Positions 59,074-64,000 of a DNA stretch of 64,000 nt are shown piece after piece (positions within the stretch are counted from its first letter, which is position 1; every line of letters starts with the position of its first letter). The notes beneath the pieces were generated by a model, which ran no database searches, was not told the origin of the DNA, and saw nothing but the letters and a program-made list of their open reading frames with translations. Source of the stretch: Pisolithus tinctorius (Eukaryota > Basidiomycota > Agaricomycetes > Boletales > Pisolithaceae); contig JANFAH010000047.1 of NCBI GenBank assembly GCA_024663395.1, positions 62,001 through 126,000 on the forward strand, read 5' to 3'. The position numbers and the translations under genes were made by a program.

Positions 59074-60393
59074 ATGGACCCACCCTCTCTGATTGATGAG
59101 TTCTTATGGGGCATGGACATCCATGCCGCTGCTGCTGCCTTCCATGCCAACACTGATGCCCAAATCCATCATGCCATCTCTACTTCCTTCGACCCTCTTC
59201 AACACAGGAAGCCTCGCCACCCCAGACCCGATGCGTTCATACAACCATCACCATGGCATCCCCATGTCATTGCGAGCGATCGCCTTATTTCTTGGTCCTC
59301 CCCGCATGCCTCTAACTTCCTCATGGCGCTTGAAGCACTTTTTCCCCACTCCTCTGTTTTGCAACTCTTTCGCGTCATGCTCCAGTCCCTCGATGTCAAC
59401 ACTCACTCTAATTATGGGGCAGGCCTCCTCCATTTTACACAATTTTGCAACAAATTATCCATCCCAGAGTCAGCTCGCATGCCCACATCTGCTGAGCTCA
59501 TTGCTCTCTTCGCCTCACATCATGCCAGACACCTTTCAGACAAGACACTTAATAACTGGCTTGCTGGTTTGCACTTCTGGCACATCATCAATGGTGCAGA
59601 ATGGAAAGCCGATGACAAACTTCATCACGTGTGGAGGGGTTTCGCTAAGTTAGTTCCCCCCTCTTCCAAACATGCCAAACGTCCCCCTGTCACCCTTGAT
59701 GCCTTATGCATCTTACACAACTGACTTGTCTTGAACAATTCCTTTGACACCGTGGTTTGGGCACTTGCATCTGTCACCTTCTGGTGTTGTTGCCATTTGG
59801 GTGAACTTCTCATTCCCTCCATTAATGCCTTTGACGCCGTCAAACACGTCTCTCATCAGATTTTACCTCTTTCCATTTCCCAACTAGAAAACAGTACGTG
59901 TTACTCTTCTTTTCACATTCCCTGGTCTAAGACTACCCTCAACGTTGGCTCCGACATCTCCATTACCACCCGCAATCATCGCACCTGCCCTTTAGATGCC
60001 CTTCTCAACCATTGCACAGGTAGCCTTGGCCTCCCCTCTCACGCACCTTTATTCGTGTTTCGCACGCCGACAGGTTGGTCCCCCATGACATGCTCCTGGT
60101 TTTTGCAAAGATGCAATCAGATCTGGGTGGCTGCTGGTTACCCTGACATGCTCGGTCACGCCTTTCGCATCGGAGGTGCAACCAAGCTCCTTCTTCAAGG
60201 GGTTCCTCCTGATGTAGTTGCCACACAGGGACGTTGGAAATCTCAGGCTTTCCTCGAATATTGGCGTCAAATTAGTAGCATCCTCCCACTTTTCATCTCT
60301 TCATCTGCCGACTCTGCTTGTTTACTTTCTTTAGACTCGATCATGGACAATTTCGCCCATCGTACGAACGTTCGTACTGTATCCCATCCTTAG
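59074..60393 (+). pseudogene. DIRS-type tyrosine recombinase ORF with premature stop
   Basis: The ATG at 59,074 (MDPPSLIDEFLWG) overlaps the RT-RNase H end by 23 nt. An N-terminal SAM-like core-binding part (THSNYGAGLLHFTQFC, LSDKTLNNWLAGLHFWH) precedes the catalytic domain (FWCCCHLGELLIP, HAFRIGGATKLL, GRWKSQAFLEYWR). The His-x2-Arg, Trp and Tyr of the tyrosine recombinase signature are present. The first catalytic Arg, expected before LGE, is His (CAT for CGT). TGA at 59,722-59,724 (HN-stop-LVLNN) breaks the frame and is again a likely CGA change. The rest is open to 60,393. Confidence 0.85.
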
Positions 60394-60612
60394 TTTATGC
60401 ATTAGTTCAGTCTGTATGACAATCAATCCTTTAAATGTTTCTTCTACCAGTATCGTTCGCTTGTCTCAGGTGTGTGGGTTGGCGCGAAGCCACCGCGTTG
60501 TGAGCCAAACTCTGATTTGGTCAGTCTGGTGGCCTCCCGCCTTTCTCTTTCCACTCGTCTGCTCACTCACACTCAGAAGGTCGCTCCCCATGCCCTCCGA
60601 TCATTCGCGCTG

Positions 60613-60636
60613 TAGGGAACGAGTTCGAGTTCCCTA
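60613..60636. repeat. 8-bp inverted repeat with 8-bp spacer after the recombinase ORF
   Basis: TAGGGAAC and GTTCCCTA flank GAGTTCGA, 220 bp past the recombinase stop. The arms differ from those at 33,274 but the spacer is equally long. Confidence 0.5.
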
Positions 60637-62726
60637 GGAGAATCCGTCTTGGTCAGGAGTTTAGGGGTGGAAGGACTTGTTTTATTTCTTGCCTTTGTTT
60701 TTGTGTTTGTACCCCTGGACTTGGTGGCGAGCAGCCGCGTTGCTGACTAAGCACGCGCGCTGTGTTCGCGCGAGTTCAGTTTACCAAAACAACCAGTACA
60801 TGTCACAGGCCCTCAGTAACAGGGTGATTTAGTCTCGCAATTCGGCGAGTTTTTGAGGTTAGATTTATTACTTTGGGGAGTACCCAAAGTGCCAGGAGGA
60901 CTGGCAAGAGTATTAGACAGGCACAGCTAAGTATCTTTTTTCTAGTTCGCATTTTTTTCTTTTTTTACTACACTTCTTTCTCCAGAGAGAACCTCCCTTT
61001 TGGGTCGAGCACTAAACTCGCCCATTACTGACTATTACCATTATAGGTACATCATCTATTTTACCTATTCCTACAGCGCGCACGATTCTTCCTCGTATTT
61101 TCTCGTAGGCTGATCACGTGACCCCATTCTGCTACATCCAACCAGCTTCGGATCACGTGACCCCCATCCACGTGCGCCGCGTGTCTCGGCATCTCGGCAT
61201 CTCGGGATTCGGTCGCTTTGCCTAATCGTGAGCTTGGCGACTCGCGGCCTTCCCCCCACACCTAGATAGATCGTATTCACTCTCGTCTTACTCACGATCT
61301 ACTTGTTCACTTCTCTCCACTCTTTCATTCGCTCACTTCTGATCCTGTACCTCTCGCCTCATAGTCGCTTTCTTTAGTACTTTCACATAGCTACGAAGGT
61401 GCAACCCTTGACCAATTGTTGTATCCTCTCTGCTCACCAGGCTGCTCGGACACAATGTACTACATAGCACTATTGCAATGTATTGACCGTCCACGCTCAT
61501 GGTCTTCTAACTGGTATGTGTACCCAGCACGAGCAACTGATATTGTCGATTCCCATGATGAGAAACTCATTACCGCTGGCGGCCTGGATTCGAGGAGTGT
61601 CATGAGTCGTACCTATGGCCGTTGCTTCGAGTGACAGGAAGTGAGTTAATCGCATTGCTTCTGCGAGGGAAATGAGAGCTACTGCCAGTGAGGGTGACTT
61701 GGGCCACCTTCTAACGTGTCCAGGGGCCATGCTGGCGTTAAATATTATTCTTAGACGCTTGCAGCGTGAAACTGTGGCCTACGGTGGTGAGGATAATATG
61801 TAGGCATGTTTTCCGCTGTTTTCGGCAGAATCACAATTACGCGGGTCCTTGCTTTGTCTGTGTGGTTATGTCCTTCTTGAATCCTTAGCTCGTCTAAGCC
61901 ACCGACTGAGTTTTGGCACACAGTCGTTGACGTCTGCAGTCACCGCCATCTAGCCCACGCTGCTGCTCCCATGGTGGACGACGCCTTTCGGTGTACTCAG
62001 CATTGAACGTGGTCGAGCATTACTACATCTGTACCGTTTCACCTGGATTCATCGTGATACTTGGCCTCCCGTCCATAGCAACGGATTCCTCTGGGCTACC
62101 CCGCTTCCCACGGGAGCTCGCACTTGAACATCGTCCACGCACGCATGTCTCGATGTAGGGAGTGCAATGATACATGGCTAGAGGTACATCCCGCCACTTT
62201 TCTCGTGGAGTGGATGCATGCTTGCCGCCCGGTAGAGAGCACGTCCCCCCCAGTACCGATGGTACATCGGGTGTAGTGTAAGTCCCTGCTTCTAGTGCTA
62301 TAGTACATCTCGTACGCGCATCCAATGCTCGGCGCTGAATGCCTGATGCAGAGGTAATCCAATATACAATGAATGCCATTCCGCCTAGCTCATGTATGCG
62401 TGCGCCTTTTTAACTTGTCATTTGACGTTGTTGATGTAGATGCTGTTGCGAACTAATGATGACACGGGGCACACCTCGTCCTCGCCCCGTCCATTTTGTC
62501 CATTCTTGGATTCCCACATGCGTTTACCACATCCGAATTCGCGTCTGCTGTACGTCTCCTCTGCTTCCTTATCACCTCCTTCATACTTCCCTTAAATCGG
62601 GTGCTGACCAGCTCGCTAACACAACCATATCTCATGTCTCTCCACTCAGGGCTGGACTCATCCCCTCCTTCTTTTCTCTTCATCACGATTTACATCCTCT
62701 CCCTCGTTTTTCGCCCGTTGTTGTCG
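60637..62726. other. gene-poor region
   Basis: About 2.1 kb with no supported gene on either strand. It includes the unassigned 3' flank of the DIRS-type element, a T-rich stretch at 60,940-60,970, a pair of GGATCACGTGACCCC-like repeats at 61,105 and 61,150, and the tandem CTCGGCAT/CTCGGCAT/CTCGGGAT near 61,190. Open frames of 60-118 codons overlap each other and look random. Confidence 0.5.
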
Positions 62727-63215
62727 TCTGGGATAGGTGGAAGCTCTTCGGTGGAGGCTACCTCACCCATTACGGGTCGTCTTCGTGAACTGGGAAGGTT
62801 GTCATATCATGTATATATTTACGGTTGACTTGACACATGGTGATGTCGCCCTCCATGCCCAATACATCTCACTGGCTTTATCTCTGCCAGGCATAGACTC
62901 ACAGGTCCTCGACGCCCGAGAGATGGCTACCAACCATGTGGCAGTGGGGGAGGAGGGCACGAGAATCTCCGAGATCTCGGAATTGTATGAACGTGCAGAG
63001 GGAGACTACATCTGTGTCTGTATTGTTGTCGCTGCCCCTCAGAAGGACGAAAGGGTGCAGCGGTGAGTATGTCTTCCTCCCCCCTTCGTGACATTGACAG
63101 AGAGACTTACTTTTTCCCTAGGAAGCTGGAAAGTTGATGGGTATTAATCTGGACATCTCAGAAGAGCTGCCTTCGGGCGCTGGAAGGGTCAGGATGATTT
63201 CAGGAAGATGGTCAC
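62727..63215 (+). pseudogene. Relic copy of the ligase/PRP24 promoter and PRP24 gene, middle deleted
   Basis: 62,727-62,840 matches the ligase start and shared promoter (GTCATCTGGGAT.GG.GGAAG, CGTCTTCGTGAAC, CATGTATATATT..CGTTGACTTGACAC; compare 22,757-22,890 read forward). 62,842-63,050 matches the first PRP24 HAT exon (DVALHAQYISLALSLPGIDSQVL, REMATNHVAV, ELYERAEGDYI). 63,110-63,215 matches the last exon (splice acceptor CCCTAGGAAGCTGG, then NLDISEELPSG and QDDFRKM). Introns and intergenic DNA are included, so this was a DNA-level copy, not a retrocopy. About 4 kb of PRP24 is missing and the frame is broken. Confidence 0.85.
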
Positions 63216-63416
63216 TTTCCGTCCTAACGCGATCAAGAACGCGGACTGTCTCAACAGGCCATCTGTTCGTGGTGTTTCCGGTGCTACTTGCTGCTCGCAT
63301 GTGAGACCGAGTCAGCCAGCCAAAAAATTTAACAATTCCTGGACACCGTAAGCAACACAAAGCGAAGCAGTAGACGAACGTGCGTACGGACACAAATTTA
63401 ATTTCATAACTACGCC

Positions 63417-64000
63417 CTACAGTGGTATATTCTCCTTTCGTCTAAGTACCTCTTTCAAGGGACGCTCGGCTCTCTTCCCTCCAATCTTTAGCTTGGTAGC
63501 TTCTACCTCAAAGCTCGCATCTTCCACAATGCTCCAATCTTCTTCCGGAGTTTGATCCAGCAACCTCGGCTGATTCTTCACATCCATTCTCATCAGCGAT
63601 TCTTCCAGGATGGTAGTAATGTTGAGGTTCATACTGTGTCGGTTCTGTTGACGTTCAACAAAGGCTGCCGTTGCACCGCCCGGGGTGGGTTTCGCAGGCT
63701 TCAACTTTGAACTGAGGTTGCTTCCGGCGCCCAAGCCTAGGGAATCAAATTTGCTGACGAATGCTGCCAACGCACGTCGTTCCTCCTCCAACTTTGTACG
63801 CGTTTGTTTCTCTTTCTCCAGTTGACGCACCAATTCCGTCGCCCATGCCTCCTTTTCTTCTCGTTTTCGCACCTCGGCTTGCAGGCGCTCGCCCCACTCC
63901 CGCTCAACATCTTCCTTGACTTGTCGGAGGGGCTCTCCGAGGTTATCCTCGTACCCGCGAACGACAATCTCGAGCTCTCTGATCGTCTTCTGCTGATCCG
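63417..64000 (-). CDS. C-terminal coiled-coil end of a probable kinesin
   Basis: Open from the window edge to TAG at 63,417, in one exon. A charged coiled coil (RELEIVVRGYEDNLGEPL, VEREWGERLQAEVRKREEKE, LEKEKQTRTKLEEERR) is followed by ALAAFVSKFDSLGLG, a Lys/Pro-rich linker, TPEEDWSIVEDASFE and a basic tail LKEVLRRKENIPL. This resembles the tail of fungal kinesins with a KENIP-like end, but the motor domain is beyond the window, so another coiled-coil protein is possible. Confidence 0.45.
   Translation of the reverse strand, partial: DQQKTIRELEIVVRGYEDNLGEPLRQVKEDVEREWGERLQAEVRKREEKEAWATELVRQLEKEKQTRTKLEEERRALAAFVSKFDSLGLGAGSNLSSKLKPAKPTPGGATAAFVERQQNRHSMNLNITTILEESLMRMDVKNQPRLLDQTPEEDWSIVEDASFEVEATKLKIGGKRAERPLKEVLRRKENIPL

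Larger units (their letters stand above)
34708..59096 (+). pseudogene. DIRS-type reverse transcriptase-RNase H ORF, split by insertions
   Basis: The ATG is at 34,708 (MALPITSLPECVEPF). The first part carries LTFRFPIGDLEPL, SGPFMSNELYAKIGPF and VDDFPTCWGSAQFTAF. A probable intron follows: a donor at 35,293 and, after a strong pyrimidine tract, an acceptor ending at 37,364. X lies inside it. The second part runs 37,365-37,511 (APPGTQAASLDIEAAY, HVLPF), where V interrupts. The third runs 58,029-59,096 with the RT catalytic loop WVDDYNVF, then an RNase H (LPIWVDASSDFGIG, ETVAIKLA, LIHSDNQGLIAAF) and stop at 59,096. Without V the frame is open. Inactive as it stands. Confidence 0.75.
33274..60636 (+). 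mobile_element. DIRS-type tyrosine-recombinase retroelement, host of the nested stack
   Basis: The element has ORF1 (33,402-34,736), an RT-RNase H ORF and a tyrosine recombinase ORF (to 60,393), in DIRS order. It is split by X (35,401-37,255) and V (37,512-58,023). Removing both, with their target duplications, brings the RT blocks IARAPPGTQAASLDIEAAY..HVLPF and LSPASSLQGEVADAVIDIW into one frame. Outer borders are not certain; I used the two palindromes at 33,274 and 60,613-60,636. Termini of DIRS elements lack target duplications, and I found no clear split direct repeats by eye. Confidence 0.8.

Noticed and set aside
60613..60640. GAGTTCGAGTTCC resembles a tRNA B box and T-arm
   Set aside because: No A box, anticodon arm or acceptor pairing could be found upstream; the loop is 8 nt and no cloverleaf closes.

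Overview
The window is a piece of a filamentous fungal genome, most likely an agaricomycete basidiomycete. The protein-coding genes are cut by many introns of about 45-65 nt with GT..AG borders. The gene families are those of a fungal housekeeping region, and the right half is a nest of retroelements of types common in mushroom-forming fungi. The species cannot be named from the sequence alone. Exon borders quoted here were set by eye, from splice signals and by restoring conserved motifs.

Left part (1-27,866): eight genes on the minus strand in tandem and one on the plus strand. In order these are a CSC1/OSCA-type mechanosensitive channel (cut by the window edge), the complex I subunit NDUFS4, the peroxisomal AAA ATPase PEX1, a PX-PH phospholipase D (SPO14/PLD1 type), an FAD flavoprotein of the fumarate reductase/tricarballylate dehydrogenase type, a short-chain dehydrogenase, an F-box protein, a 4-coumarate/acyl-CoA ligase, and, divergent from the ligase, the U6 snRNP recycling factor PRP24/SART3.

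Middle (27,897-33,021): a 5.1 kb inverted repeat. Its inner arms (28,252-29,993 and 30,926-32,667, 1,742 bp each) look identical base for base around a 932 bp spacer. Its outer 350 bp are homologous but clearly diverged. Each arm carries the same 78-codon ORF.

Right-middle (about 33,270-60,640): a nested transposon stack, solved from target-site duplications and split reading frames. The host is a DIRS-type tyrosine-recombinase retroelement (ORF1, RT-RNase H, YR). It is interrupted by a 1,855 bp solo-LTR-like unit X (35,401-37,255) and by LTR element V (37,512-58,023). V contains gypsy element W (38,199-48,649, 983 bp LTRs) and gypsy element Y (49,263-57,377, 161 bp LTRs). Y contains a second X (50,970-52,824). 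Almost every inactivating stop codon is a CGA to TGA type change, as expected from decay of methylated CpG.

The most unusual signal is in W. Besides gag and pol it carries a four-exon gene on the opposite strand (47,399-45,791) with a complete fungal Zn(II)2Cys6 cysteine pattern. The whole element, LTRs included, is studded with about 48 copies of the heptamer AATTCCG/CGGAATT in all reading frames and both orientations, where about one is expected. CGG is the classic half-site of Zn2Cys6 proteins, so W may encode a protein that recognises its own DNA.

Right end (60,637-64,000): mostly gene-poor DNA, then a relic duplicate (62,727-63,215) of the ligase/PRP24 promoter and PRP24 gene with its middle deleted, then the C-terminal coiled-coil end of a probable kinesin. 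PRP24 and its relic bracket the whole repeat block.
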